From positions 6,696,001-6,760,000 of the forward strand of contig NC_134753.1 of the NCBI RefSeq assembly GCF_050436995.1: a stretch of DNA of 64,000 nucleotides, in the 5' to 3' direction. The translations under genes and the position numbers were made by a program. This stretch comes from Anticarsia gemmatalis. Taxonomy: Eukaryota > Arthropoda > Insecta > Lepidoptera > Erebidae. The number at the start of each line of letters is the position of its first letter. Within the stretch, counting starts at the first letter, position 1. The notes under the pieces are model-generated. The model was not told the origin of the DNA. It ran no database searches and worked only from the letters and a program-made list of their open reading frames with translations. Shown here in pieces: positions 12,203-26,572 of this stretch.

Positions 12203-14412
12203 GAAACGTGATACGCATACAGATTGGTTGAACAGTCTAATGTTCGGACACAGTGATCTAATAACCTTGTGCACCAAAAATAGTTACTTAATCGTGTCTG
12301 TTTACTGCTAGAGATTTAACAGGAGTTTAGTAGTCTGAAAGTTAGCATGGGTGGCTAAGCGCTTAGAATACGAGTAATTATGGCTTTTGTTGTTTATCTC
12401 TTCGGGACTAGAGGAAGCGGTGAAATGCTCGTTTGTGCCTGAATTTACCTACTTTGTCAGAACATAGAAGCGCTCACCACGTTTTCTTAGAATATACGCT
12501 TTGTAAAATTCTGTGAACACATGACATTTTATTCACGACATATACGTCACTCTTGAATGATGTAGCCATATATTATAGCGAAATCAATTACTATAGTGGT
12601 ATTACGCGGTAGATTGACGATAAAAAAAATGTTAATCACTAGTTTCCTAGAAATAACAGGCTACAATTTCGCTCTGGTAGATAATACGTAGTTAATTTAT
12701 TCTATTATTAGCTGGATAAATATTATTTTCCTCTAATGGATAGGGAGATAATTAACGATTAAAAAGTTTTTGTAATCATAAAACGCTGTCGAATTGCGCC
12801 AAACCCAAGTATTTTCTATGATAGTTCTACATTATAGGATAAAAAAGCAATACTATGAAGTAAAATATTGCTATTTCCGAGTCACGATCTATATTTGATG
12901 ACAGCTCTTTTATGGTATTACGCCTGAAACATAAAAACAGCTATCACTAGAGAATCCTATCTACATGCTATGTCTTCAACACGGGCATCGTTCTCCGTTT
13001 CTGAGATTAAAATTCTATTTTTGCATAAAAGCTCTATATTTGGATTAAGAAAAGACAGACTAACTTTTAGAATTAAAATATTTTTTGCTGTTACTTTACT
13101 TTCCACCATTTCAAGGAATTATTTAGATTTGACCTTTAGATATCAAAACAGTTCCTTGTAAATCAACATAAAAACAAACAACAACAAAACAACAGGTTTA
13201 AAAATCGTATTTAAGTTTACTGTTTTAGCTTGAAATGTGATTATTTCGTACCCCTTAATCAAGAGACACGAAACGGGTCAATTTGTGTGACATTAAAACA
13301 TATCACTGCGTCCAATCTTTAAAATATCCAAAGCTATTCTGCGTTTTCTCTGTTCCGTGTTTGAGCAATTCCGTCTGAAATACGAGGTCATTGTTGGTGG
13401 CACCGACGGCGTTGGGAACTGAAGGGTGGGGGGCGAGGAGACGAGGGCGGTACCGGCAACACCACTAGTGGGAAGAGGGGAGCACCAAACCCATTACTGT
13501 AGTAGGCGAGAAAGAAATAGGACGCTTGTGTCGAGTTCTGTTTAAGTAATTGTGTTTCATCCATTCTTTCCTATTTCAAAGTGAAATAGTATTATTGATG
13601 AAATTTTGCACTCGTACATAATAATGTCGCGGTTAACCTCGCGGCGGTGCTGTAATTTATAGTGATGCACTCCGGCCACAGTTTTTGCGCGGACTTCTTT
13701 TTATCAGCTTTTTATTCTGTTGGAAATGCTACAATGAATGTTACTACTCGTTTCAGTTTAACGTTTCCCGGTGAAGATAAATTAATAGACTCAGAGGAAC
13801 TAGTTTTATAAACGCTTTAGTAACTTTTTTACAATTCAATTAATCATTTTATCTATGTAATTCAATCACTGATATAACAGCTTGAACACTAGCAGTAAAT
13901 TTCAGAAAGAAACATAATCATGTCACCAAAACTTCACTGTACAAGTATATTTAAACAAATGAAAACGCAATCGTGCAATCACAGCGGTAATAATTCAATG
14001 CTGAGACTGTGAGAAGCCGACACGTGAGGAACGACCCTAATCGTCATAGATACAGCCCGACCCAGTTTACTTTTCATTAAAATGTCAACGTCACCGAAAT
14101 TATATTCAGAAGAATATCAGAGACTTTGAACCATAGAAAAAAAATATATTCATCCTCCACTTGGCGAACACGATAACAGTAACAGTTAAGAATAATGTCG
14201 GGCTTAGAGATTATAATTTTGCATAAGTTGTAACAAGTTACTCGCCAGTTCTCATCATATTACCCGCAAAATTTTGAACGAACGCAGTCGAACGTAGGCA
14301 CCTCCCCGATGGGAGAGATTACCATAATCAGTGCGCTTCACGCCTGTTGGGTAGGTGATCGTTGTGTGACATTACTAATTCACGGGTCAATGGTACTGGC
14401 CGATTCTCGCGT

Positions 14413-14492
14413 TTAATCCCTTGGACGTCTCTTACGGCACTCGTGGGCAGGATTGAAGTAGCCTATACGTAACCGGTTACCGCACGGGACCG
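14413..14492 (+). repeat. Diverged lepidopteran repeat fragment
   Basis: The order CCCTTGGACGTCTCTTACGGC, then TCGTGGGCAGGA and GGTTACCGCACGG resembles a dispersed lepidopteran repeat whose usual text has CGCCTCTTACGACA and a following CCACACGG. The match is from memory and diverged. Confidence 0.35.
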
Positions 14493-17400
14493 CACTCACT
14501 GCCCCTACGTATGGGCCGTCGTCTACCAACTCAACTCATCTACTTCAGTTGCCTGTAGCTAACTCGAATGATTAACGGCCCCAACGCTACTGTTTCAAAC
14601 AGTCATGCTGCTACTGACTCTGGGAACTAGCCATTTTTATGACAAATAATGTATACAATCGAGGTCGTAACAGGATAATGTTTTGATTTCGACAACCAAC
14701 GATGTTCAATGAGCAACAAAACGAATATCTCAGCGGGATTTTCTTTTATCCCTACTAAGCATAAATTTGTCCTATCGAATGAAAACAATACGGATTATTC
14801 TGTTATATTCGTTGTGTTATTTTAGATGATACGGTGATCGTTCAATACTCAATTCATAACAGAGAAGGAAAGTGAATGTGAAAATACGTCAATGAATTTT
14901 AAAACGAATATTTTCGTAAACGGACTGAAATTTGGAAACCCCATTAAAAAGCTTTTTCGGCCGGCAGATATTGATATTCGATAAAGTAATCCTCATGTGT
15001 TTTATGCTCACAATTCCGTTTCAATACTGAAATAATAGAAAATTAAAATGTATGAGCAATTCGGTATTGAACACAATATGTGAATGAGTCCGTTTTCAAA
15101 GATGACCCGCGGCGTTGATTTACGATTAGAATGAATTTGGCAGCAGGGTGACCTGCAAGTAGTGGTCGGCCAAATGCATTATTTCATCATAAGAAGGTTC
15201 ACCTCAGGTCATTCGCAGGTTAGTTCCTGATTTGTGAAAATTAGATTAATAGCGGTTTCCTGGTACAAATTAGAGTGATTTCTAACATTAGTTATATTTT
15301 ATTAGATATTTGAATGCCATTCAAAATTTCAGTGCACAAAAGCATGCAAAAAGAAATGGATAATACATACACATTTTGACTTGATTATGATGACCGATCC
15401 GTACGCTCGTTGACCTATTCTATGTGATTTTTTCCGCTCAATGAACGACACAGAAGTTTGAACGCCATGTAATATATAAATAGGAAAATAGTCAGCAATA
15501 ACCCTAGGAAAGAAATAAAATTGATGGGAAAACGGAAACGAGCGTTGAACCGGTTGTGGAGCAACTTAAGGAGAGCTTTTGTCCAGGAGTGTAGTATGAT
15601 AGGCGTATTGATTGATTATATTATTAGCCTTGAAGCGATAAGGACGGGGACGCCCTCAAAGACCCAACTTTATCCCAAGATGTACATATGTATGTGAACT
15701 ATAATATATGTTACTAGGATAACATATTATTACAACACATCGGAGTTATCTCGAAAAATTGTTGCAAGTGAAAGACTATTATATCTTTTAATTATGACAA
15801 CATGCATACGTATGCATTCCTTAGGTACTTAAACAAAATTGCGGTTAATTTCACTAGTAGGTAATTAGATCAGAAGTAATTGCTAAGTTGATTATGAATT
15901 GTTGAATTGAACATACGCTAGTAATAATAACTTTATAGGTCACCGGGTAACTTAAACCAAACAAAAATAAACGTCATAACTGTAAGATTCCGCTTAATCC
16001 TCTTTTCTAAAGAATTGCATAATTAGAACAATAAAACGTATTCAATTGTTACCTGGTGTAATATTCGCATTATTCTCGGTCGAGTTATAATGAATGTTTA
16101 CAAAAGGAGTTCGTTTGCATCGGCAGTAGCCCGCTTCTAAAAAGGATTACGTTCCCGGAGCTCTTTGCTCGCCGCGGCATTATTTAAAACAAAAGAGTGA
16201 CTGTTGAAAGAAATATGATTCTTGAAGTAAGTCTGACTATTGTAGAAGGAAAACAACATCGTGCCGTAAGCTTCGAGGCGGGACGCAAAAGTACGTATTA
16301 GAATAGAGTTTTCGAAACTTTACATTATTCACCGAGAAGTTGAAACACATAGTTTGCATGTTTCAATGGTACTCGAGTATCCTTGTCTTATTTAATAAGT
16401 TACATTTTGGGCTGGCTTATTTCTTATTTCGGTGTATAATAAATAATTTACTTTGAATGTTGCCTAGGATATAGGTGGCGATAGCTTACACGATCCATGA
16501 CTACTCGTATACATGGTGTAGGAACAATACTTTTTAAGTGTATACTGTTTCTGTATTCTCTATTTCGAAATTCCCGATTTATGAACTGTTTGTTGGCTCT
16601 AAAGCAATATAAATATACAAAGCGGTTTTTTTAACTAAAATACTAAAGGATTTTCTAACAATCACTCAAGCGCTACGCACTGAAAATAATATTGTTTGAC
16701 GGATTTTATTGCGTTCAATTTGGAAAGGAAAATAGTTTTACAACAAAATTAACAAGTCCAAAAGCGAGCAATGCGCAATGGTTTGTATACAAATAACCTT
16801 TTTGTTGATTTTCATTATTTGTCAACATCGGTTCATTACCCTCTCCCATTTTTCATGCTATTATATTTCTCTTTTAGAACAACGGAAAATTAAACAGCGG
16901 AAAAGTAATTACAGGCTACTTCAATCTTAATTAAAACATACTTAGCACACAAAACAACAAAGTTCAACAACAGCAAAAAAATCTCCATCCGTCAAAACGT
17001 TCCCTGTTCAACTGAATAACAATGTACATTCACATCAAATTATTCTCAAATTAGTCCTCGTTAATGTTGTATGAATATTCAACGCTATACCAAATACAAA
17101 GAAAGGAATGTCACTGGCTGTATTCCTTCCACTTCAATGAAAAAGGCAAAATGAAACATAGCGTACCGTTCGCTCTTTGTGCTCGACCAGATAGAGAAAT
17201 CTATCGATGCTCATTTTGTTTAGACGATGCTACTATATGGGTTGTTAAATGTAAATGGGTTTGCTTTTTGTTACGATCGATTTTGTGAAAGAATTATAGG
17301 ACTAATGCAGTTTGCTACTCGTATTCATTCTTCCATTTTATGTAACAAAAGTAACGGATAGTGAGTTAAAATATCGTATTCATTATCAGGTTCTGTAAGT

Positions 17401-20400
17401 AAATATTGTCCTTAAACTTGTACCAGGTCTAATTATGTACTCATTTAAATTACAGAATGTTTATCAGATCATCGAGTAATTATTATCTAAAAAAATATGG
17501 CTGCTCTTCTTCGATCACTAACTTAGATACCTTGCAAGGCTTTTTCTAAAATTCTATGGATTTTGGAAATCGCTTCATCAATTTTTTCGCGTACTCCGTA
17601 GTACTACTTAAATACTACCATTACAAAAGGCATATTTTTTCATAACAACAATTTCGCGCCACGAAGGGAAATTCCAACATAGTGTATCAAGTGTAGATAT
17701 AAATCTCGGGGTATATTTGTTACAATACGACAAGGCAAGTGAATATCATATTAGACGGCATGTGTTGCACAGATTCAACGTAGTAATGTAATTTGTCCGC
17801 TCCATTCGACCAACGAACGAGACGCGCCCAACCATATCTATTCGGTTTGTATCCCTCTCTAAACATTCACGTACACATTTAGGAGCTTCCACGGGATCTC
17901 TTCGCTTTAAATACGACCTAACTTACGTTCAAGGACAGTCTTCCTAACGAGTAAATTTGCTTTCAACCTTTGGACACAAAGAACTCTCTATTTCGCTAAT
18001 AGGATAATAATGCCAATATATTATTGGGAAATTATTGCTATTTTATATTTATGAAATGGGACTATTACGTTTTGCTGAAATGGCAAATAAGAATAATTTC
18101 AATGTTATTATTTAATCAACTTACCAAACTCTGTGTTGTTAAAATTTGAATATGAATTACGGGAATATAATTCATAGAATAGTATTTATAGCGGGGATAT
18201 TATACTATATCACTAGAACATAGTACAATGTCCCCGGATGTTATGACTATTTGCAACATTAAAGCGTGCCCCGCTATCTACTACGTTGACATTTTCTAAC
18301 ACAAAATATATTTGCTCTATCGCTTTAAAAAAGTTAGTTTAAACTGCTCCATTGCAAGCCACAACAAGCTTTCGGCGTCAGTTCGTCTATACGAGATCAT
18401 TTTTCTCGTGGGTGGTAGATATGAACTTTTTATATAAATACTTTTCGTTGGGTTTATCTCATTTTAGTGCACCGGGCGCCTCGAACTACTGGCTTTATCA
18501 ACCGAGCGTATCTTTTACGCAGGTGTTGAGCAGAAGGTTCGACTTTCTTCGATTTCCAACTTAAGGTACTATTCACAACTTTGTTCGGCGTCGTTTCTAT
18601 CGATTTTAGATTAAGGAACTTCGAAAACCAGTAAAAACATTCTGTAATAAATTTCCGTACTTTACGTAGGTAGCAACTTACCCAGGCCAGGGTGTTTCGA
18701 ACTTGTTGTAAAAGTTTTTAATAACGATTATAACGTCGGCCGCTATATTGTACATTCATCTATCGAGTTTGCGGCTAACTACCAGTGACCTTTTACCGAG
18801 GAAAAATCCTGGCTAGCTTAATAACAAGATTAAACTGTTAACAAGTTTGCGAAGCGGATAACTTAATTATTCTAATTACGAAACACTAAACTTCTGAAAT
18901 AACGTTTAGTCCTTTAGGTACTTAAAAAAAAAACAATCATTAAGTAAGCATGTACAAAATTAAATAGTTTTAATAAAAAATGTAAATTAAAGTGCTTCAA
19001 AAATAAAACTCCATTTTACATGTGAGGTGAGGTTGTAAAAAGGAAAATGTACTGTAATAATATACCTATTCAGTATTTTTGTCTGGCATTGTATAAAAGA
19101 GGCGGACGTGAAACATGTTGTTTGAAATTAAAATTTTGTACAAAAGAGAAATCATGAAATGTCGAAAAAAAGCACTTTATTGCCGTAAGTTTATACACGA
19201 AACCGCTATGAAAAATTTATACGTAGCTTTTCAACAATAAACTCTTGGCTAAGTGACCTGAGAATTAAAATACTTATTAATTTTTAAGAAGAACAATACC
19301 CACCAACTACGAATACCGCATAGGTAAGTACGACGAAGAATCAATGACGATCCAAGTTTTAAGAGGAAAAAAGCTTGAGCTGTATTTAAGATGAAATCGG
19401 AAATTCTTCATTTAAATATGGAAGTAAGCAACTTGGTTCTCGCGATACCCGATCACCCGTTTCTTTTGTTCGGTTCGCACCATTTACGTTTTCCTTCGAG
19501 TTAAAGTTTGCATAACAGTCATAATAAACTTAAATTCCGTGTTATGAATAAAAAACAAGAAGACTAACAGTGGCGGGTACAACATCGTAGAACGTATATT
19601 AATGACAGCGTTTCTTCGCTCCTCGTTTCCGTTCTTTTGTGATTGCTCACACCGGTTTCTCGCCGCTTTTTGAATGGGCACATACGTGAGCGAACAATTG
19701 TCCCGGGCATTAAGGCGTTTTTGTGGCACTTGGATTTCATAACGGACTTGTTTGTTTAATTAAAGTTGTGTTCAAATAATTTCCGGCATGCACGTAGCAC
19801 GCTGCCGCTACGAGAGAGTAAACATGTCGCTAAACTTGTTGTCACCAGAGTGCTACATAGCATGTTTGTATTACGTGTAGTGTATAGTAGTGCCCCTATA
19901 CTATTAATAGACTCAATAGAATTAATCAAACCGATAGACATGTAATACGCCTCGTAATTGGGCCATTTGGTTCCTCCATTCTATATCTTCCGTAGATATC
20001 AATAAGTTCTATATTTATGCCCGAGACAAAGATCAAAATAATTTATTGTGTCGTAGAACACGAAGACTTTTCCCACATATGTTATGTGAGGCCAATTCCA
20101 GGCTTCCAGCTCCGCATAAAGATGAGAATATGACATGAAAGTCGATAAATTTGGTCAATAGCCATTATACGACGTTGTCGGGGTGCGAAAATATGGAAGT
20201 GTGGGGGGGACTTCACGGCTCTTTGATTTAGGGCCGCCGGGACGGCGCACAGTTACATCAAAATGGAAGAGGCAGCGAACAACACCGCGCGACTTAATTG
20301 TTCGGAATGTCGGGCGTGGTGTGTGCGTCCTGTCGTTATATGCCAATTTGAATGCGAAACGACGTCACGGCCAAACAAACGCACCGAATTTCGCGAAGCG

Positions 20401-23400
20401 TAAATTACGTAAATTGTTATGTGTGCGAATTCACTTGTGGATAAATTATTGACTTTAATTAATGGGCTCTGATACTGTGTTGCTATTGGAAACGAACGTT
20501 GGTTTTCTTCATTTACTGAATATACATTTGTTATTAACAGGAGAATGCCCAAACTTATGAATCGGAATTTGGAAATAATAAAAAAATATTTATTACTATC
20601 GTAATTATTTTCCTCAGACAAATGGTTTGATGTGGGGTCGCCTCCAGCTACATTGTAACTTTACATCTTTGCTAAGCGGGAGGGACACTAGTACTGGATG
20701 CGGGCGCCACAGCTGGCAGCCATCCGAGCGGACATAACTATATCTAGTACAACCTAACGAAATAGAAAATACCATTATTCTTCTCTCAAGACAAGGAGGC
20801 GTTCAACCAATGTTATTTACAACCAGGTTTGTTTATTGCTTTACGTAAAAATCGTGACGTATCCAATGGAAGTCGCTGACTTCCACAAGTCTTACTACAC
20901 TCTCGACAACATGTTTAACGCTTTAGCTTACTATACAAATTATTTTCTTCAGATTGAACGATCATACGTTAACATAATGCCACCGATTTAGTAACACAAT
21001 CAGTTAAATCTAAGCGATAAAGTTTCCCTATACAAAATAAGAATTAGAATCGCATTTGCAGGAACATTTACAGGTGAAAATAAACATTATTCTTACTCAC
21101 GAAAGAAATGTTTATCACTCTCCAATCCACAGCGGAATGGTCATTATTTACTCATTATCGTTACTAAAGCCGAACTCACGTAACCCAACACAAAAACACA
21201 AGTAAGTAAATAATAATAAATAAACATTCACAATTGTGTATTTAAGTTGACGCCTTTCAAATGTGACTCCGTATTAGTAGAGCAAATATTAATGATTTGA
21301 TGTATGAACACACAATATTTGTGTTCCGCCTTAATATTTCTAACTTAAACATACTATACATATACTATACATATACGTAGTTACTAAGTAGAAATAATAT
21401 TTACAGCCTTAAGTTAATTTTCCAACTTTATTTCGCCTCGGGGTTTAGCTACGTAATAATCAAGCTTGAAGCAACAAGAAGTTTGCATAGCTTGTTCCTA
21501 GCTGCATTATTAAAAACGGTTTCATGGATAGAATAGCAATAACTTTATATAAACTATACCCACCTACAAGCAAAAAACAAGTCGCATACTCAATACTTTT
21601 TATGAGCACGCCGAGATTGAAAAATACAATGTGTTGTGTAGACGTGACGTACAATAGAACACGTGTAATCCAATGTCGTGGATACCATAAACATATGTAT
21701 TCTTTAACGGCAGCCAATCACAATACTGCATTCAATTTTATATCCATCCATCTTTTATCCTATATGTAGCAGGTTTAATAAAACGATCCAATCGTTGTGT
21801 GTCCAATTTATTAGCAGCACAAAATGAATAAGAATTTATAAGTGAGATATTTCATGTGCAGGCTCGTTTTACTGGGCCGCAGCAATCTTGGGGCATTGGC
21901 ATTCAAATTGATGGTGAGGGTACGTTTCACCATTAGAGGGGACTTATTAATTCCCCTTTCGACAGGCCGACCGAGGAGGCAATAAATTCACCTCAACCAA
22001 AGGGATGACCAATTTCAGAACATTTACGAGCCACAAATTACGCGACCGCTGAAATATACTGAGCTCGGGACGGCAAAGAACGACGACCGACCGAACAAGA
22101 AAAAGCCCAAATGTTAATTTAATGTTGAGAGCTACAGAAAATTGCTTCAATCCTCAAGATGAGAGAAATATTGGGCCCTGCCCGCGAAAAGGTCCAAATA
22201 CTAATTTTATGCAGGGCAAATGAGCCGAGGGCAGGGCGTTGAATCGATATTCATTTGGCTAAGCGTACCGTTAATTTTTCCTGGCGAACGATATCATGAA
22301 TATTACGTATCTACTTAGTTTTATAAGCGGCCTTTCATTATTACTGAATTTATACTTTGTTCGCCGCAAAATGTATAGTACCTACTTAACTTTACAGAGT
22401 TCACGATTGCGGTTTATACTCGCTAATAGCTATGTATAAAGAGAGCCTTTGTATAGACATGAATTGAGTATTATTGGTATCATTTGTTCAATTAATACTC
22501 ACATTAAAGGGCTTGTTATAGTTACGTAAATTGATGTGTAACGAGTTTCAATAGATTAATTATCTCGGCAAGATAACAAGCTGTGAACAACCCAAGTACA
22601 TACACGTATTACTAAGCGCTACAAACAAGAACAAGCGAATAATAAGAATACCGTGTTTTGTTTCTCAACTCTCCTTTTAAAGAAACATGGGCGTATAACT
22701 CGGTGTATTATTTTTACATCAGCGTATATGATGAGATATATTATCGCCATATACATAATGCGAGGGCTCGCACAAGAGTTATGATGAAAAAAAGAAAACA
22801 AAACATTCGCTAAGTTTGCGCTTTTAATGGTTGTTTTATTTGTTAGCGTCGATATATCTGAACATTGTGAAACAGTTCGGCAGCGCCGTACTAACTAACT
22901 GTTTTATCACTTTATTGCATGAAATCGCATAAACTTGTATAGGAGATAGCAATAAAACATTGCTGTAGGGAAAATATAGACGTTGTTTCTTATGTATCTC
23001 TACGGAGATATAATATACATATATGAAATACTAAATCGAAAATCTGAAGGGTCATGTGAACCTCGGACGGAATGTAGAACCGTCAATCCCGACTATGCGG
23101 GAGATATGCAGACCGAATGCATAACTTGCGGGTCGGCCTACATTTTATCTTGAATTGTATAGAAGTAACTTTTGTTATATCGTTTACATACTAAGCAGGC
23201 ATGCCGTTTCGTGAACTGTGCCTATAAAGTTACTTCGTCAGGCAACGTGACGAACTTAACACGAAAGAATTGTTTTAAATGTAAAACGTAAATTGAATAA
23301 ATCAACTGTCTTAAATAAATAATGAAGTTACAGACTTTAACAAGTACAAATAGTGAGATTGTTTGCCACAAAACAACATATATTTAAATGAGAAAAGTAT

Positions 23401-25784
23401 GTACGTTTTATAGTATCGATCAATTTACAGTGGTTACATATTATTCGTACACTATGCAACAATTTACGCACACATCATTAAACGATGAGTGCTATACAAA
23501 TAATTAACAAAACAGGAACTTCATTCACACGTAATAATGTAGCAAATAAATTGTTATTATTACGGTATTATTCATGGCAGGCAAGTTTCTATTATTGTTA
23601 TGTAAGGGTCAGTCCAAACTACAGGCAACAATACCCGCCATTAAATGTTATCTTGAAAAACAGTTATCTGTTTATTTGGGATAACAGTTACTTGGTGTAA
23701 TAATAAAGACAGCTTAGCGAGGACTATTTAACGCCGCCGTATGTGGACTATCAAAAATAATGTCTGCCATGAAAGGGACTGCATATTGTCTAATTATACG
23801 CCTTCATTCTCCGTATTAAATTGCAAATACGCTTGGCTCGTCGACAGTAGTGTTATTTTCGCTTCGTTTCCAAATTATTCTCGTGACTTTTATAAGATCT
23901 AGCACTTATTTATTACATTTAGCTGACGACTAAAATTGTTTAGTAGTTCAGTAAATGTCATATTTCTTTGTCTAGACAAGCTGTGGTCGAGCAATAAATT
24001 CCAACAAAACGCAGAACCCGCAACAATCAAACTACCGGCGATCGGCTATTTCCGCCCAAGGATTTCCAATAAGATTATAAGCGCTGTTAAATCATAATAG
24101 GATCATCACAATACAGTGTTGCTCGTTCCACGCAGGCCGGCTATTTTCACATAAAACCGTCCTGGGAGCCGGTCCGGTCCCGCAATATCTCTGTCATGGC
24201 TGCCCGCATTCGAAAATTGGATTTAATTAGCCCGCAGTATAAAACAGACCGCCTCCGGCGCGCGTGTGTTAAACGGTACCCTCCACGCCTCTACGGAGAT
24301 CTAATCCAACTCTATATACGTACATTTATTATGAAGCGTTATGTCTGACTCCATCTCCGACTGCCTTTGTTTGGCTCGCCCCGTCTTTCCTTAAAACAAA
24401 CTCGTTTCAAATTTTAATTAAGTCTCCGTCAAAACACTTGTTTTCTGAAGAATAATTCATTCTTTATATGACAATGCCATGACTATTCCAACTTCAATAT
24501 ATTTTATGCATGAATCCAACTCTAATAGCTATGTGGTCGTACAAGATAATATAATGGTGTTGGGGCTATTTTAAGCGCATATAATATTTATAAGGAGCAC
24601 GCGGTCGCTTGATATATGTTCCGCCACAAATGTCTTCATAAAGTTACCTAGTGGCACATCCGCAACCTCATTAACAGAGGGCAATCAGTGTGAGGCGTGT
24701 TTCCGTTTTCCGTCCTTCGATATAAATAACAACACAAAAGCTAATGTACTAAATGTAACAATAAATACAATGTTATTAAATCCTCTTCTCGTCATAGAAT
24801 GTGTACCTATAATTATAATGGCTGTTTTTCTCGTAAACTTACGCACTTTATCCTCAGTAGTTAATTTATAGTTTGATATAATTGGATGTTCTAATTAGAT
24901 CTGGATACACATTCATGTGTAGAATAATGGTTATCTCTATAAGTACTTATTGGCATAGCGATAGCGAGCACGTTTAATATGATAGGGGATAATTATGTCT
25001 TTATGATAGTCATGGCGCATACTTACTATGGACAAACCAATCGAGCAACCTTCTTCGCAGTGAAATAAAACAAAAACCCATGCGAAATTGCTCAATATTG
25101 TGTGGTTCGACATATATAATATATTGTAATATCGAGGTGGTTAATGACGAGGAAGCCTTATGTTATAACATTTAATGTTTAAACGTACAAATATGTACGA
25201 GTATCTCCGTTATAAGACGGGTGTCGTTGGTCGAATTAAGGGAGCCGCTTGTCCATCTATCGGTCGTGAACATTTGCGGATGCAAGGTTTTATTATAAAG
25301 AGGCTAACCTTTATATGCTTTGGTCTTTATTCAATTTATATGTATATAATTTATATAGCAATTAATTTACTCTTTTCGAGATAATGGATCAATGTAATGA
25401 TTCGTTAGAGGACAATAAATCACAAAAATAATCTTCATTACAAAGCATTACAATTCGAAAAAAGTACTGCTAATAAACTGTTAAGATTTATAATAGAAAC
25501 AATTTAGGATTCTTAATTAGCCGTTTCTGTTGAATTTTATGCTGGTTTTAAACTGAATATATGTAAATTGTGTTGCTATAAGTTAACGAAGCTAGTGTAA
25601 AACGGTCTGTTTTTGAAATTACTAGCCCCAACGCTACGTGTTACATTAAAACTTGTTTCATGTTAATAAACGTGTAAATATGTTTTGTAAAAGTACTAGT
25701 AATTATGATAAAATCTTCAAAAATAGCAACCTATTATATACGTACGTATAACTGTAGGTGTATTTGATTATATATTTGAAAACT

Positions 25785-25846
25785 CCCTCTAGTTTGGGAG
25801 GAGACCCTTGCCCTGCAGTGAGGCAGTAATGGGTTAAAAAAATGAT
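25785..25846 (+). repeat. Lepidopteran LINE 3'-end fragment
   Basis: TTTGGGAGGAGACCCTTGCC followed by CTGCAGTGAGGCAGTAATGG and GTTAAAA is a familiar 3' terminus of a non-LTR retrotransposon in moth and butterfly genomes. Only the tail is present. Confidence 0.6.
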
Positions 25847-26400
25847 ACAATAGTTTATTAATAGTCATAGTTCATTATTACACAAAGGGCAATATTGTCA
25901 CATAGATTTCAATATACCGGGGACCCGATGCGAGGAGGCAGGCCCACTACGATATCCAAGTGTTGGTTCGCAAATTAACAACTTAAAAGAACTTCAACAC
26001 TAACTCCTTTAAGTTGTTTAATGTTTTCTTTTCGCAATGAAGCGACTACTTCACTTCACTTCATGAAATCATTGACACATGATTTGTCTTCGAACCTCCC
26101 TAATGAAAGATTAGAGTAGGTGGTACTGGTCAATCAATGCACGTACAACAATTCAAATTTCAAATTTCAAAATTTGAACTGTACAAAATTTCAAATGAAC
26201 TATGATAAAATGTATCGTCTATTTGGCAATCACCTATCAACATTCACCCTCTATATCCAATAGACGGCTCTAGGGTACGTGCGAGGGGTCTTCTGAAGCA
26301 TGCTACTGTATGTATTATCTGCACCGTATTGATAAAGTAGGATCAAATTAATTAAAGGGCGACCACTTCTGATACAGTGATCAGTTTTTTTTTTAATTGG

Positions 26401-26572
26401 TAGCGCGATTCTCGATAATTCATCGATACTATCGAGTATCACGAGTATGACCTTTATAATGTACAAAAATTTATGTATGCAAAAATAGTTCCTTCCTTCC
26501 CCGTATACCTTAGAGACGCTGAAAAGATTTTCATACAAAATTTTGTCGATTTTCGATAGTCGATAGTAGTAA
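26401..26572. mobile_element. Single copy of the ATCGA-rich foldback family
   Basis: Starts TAGCGCGATTCTCGATAATT, as at 5050, carries TATCGAGTATCACGAGT, AAAAATAGTTCC and GATTTTCATACAAAATTTT, and ends TTCGATAGTCGATAGTAGTA. The order of blocks matches the 5.1-kb locus, and the ends are partly inverted. It is diverged and lacks a clean GCGCCTCTGACGG core. Confidence 0.6.

Noticed and set aside
20183..20621. Open frames of 89 and 122 codons on opposite strands
   Set aside because: They overlap each other, have no motif, and lie in a GC-rich patch of the presumed intron.
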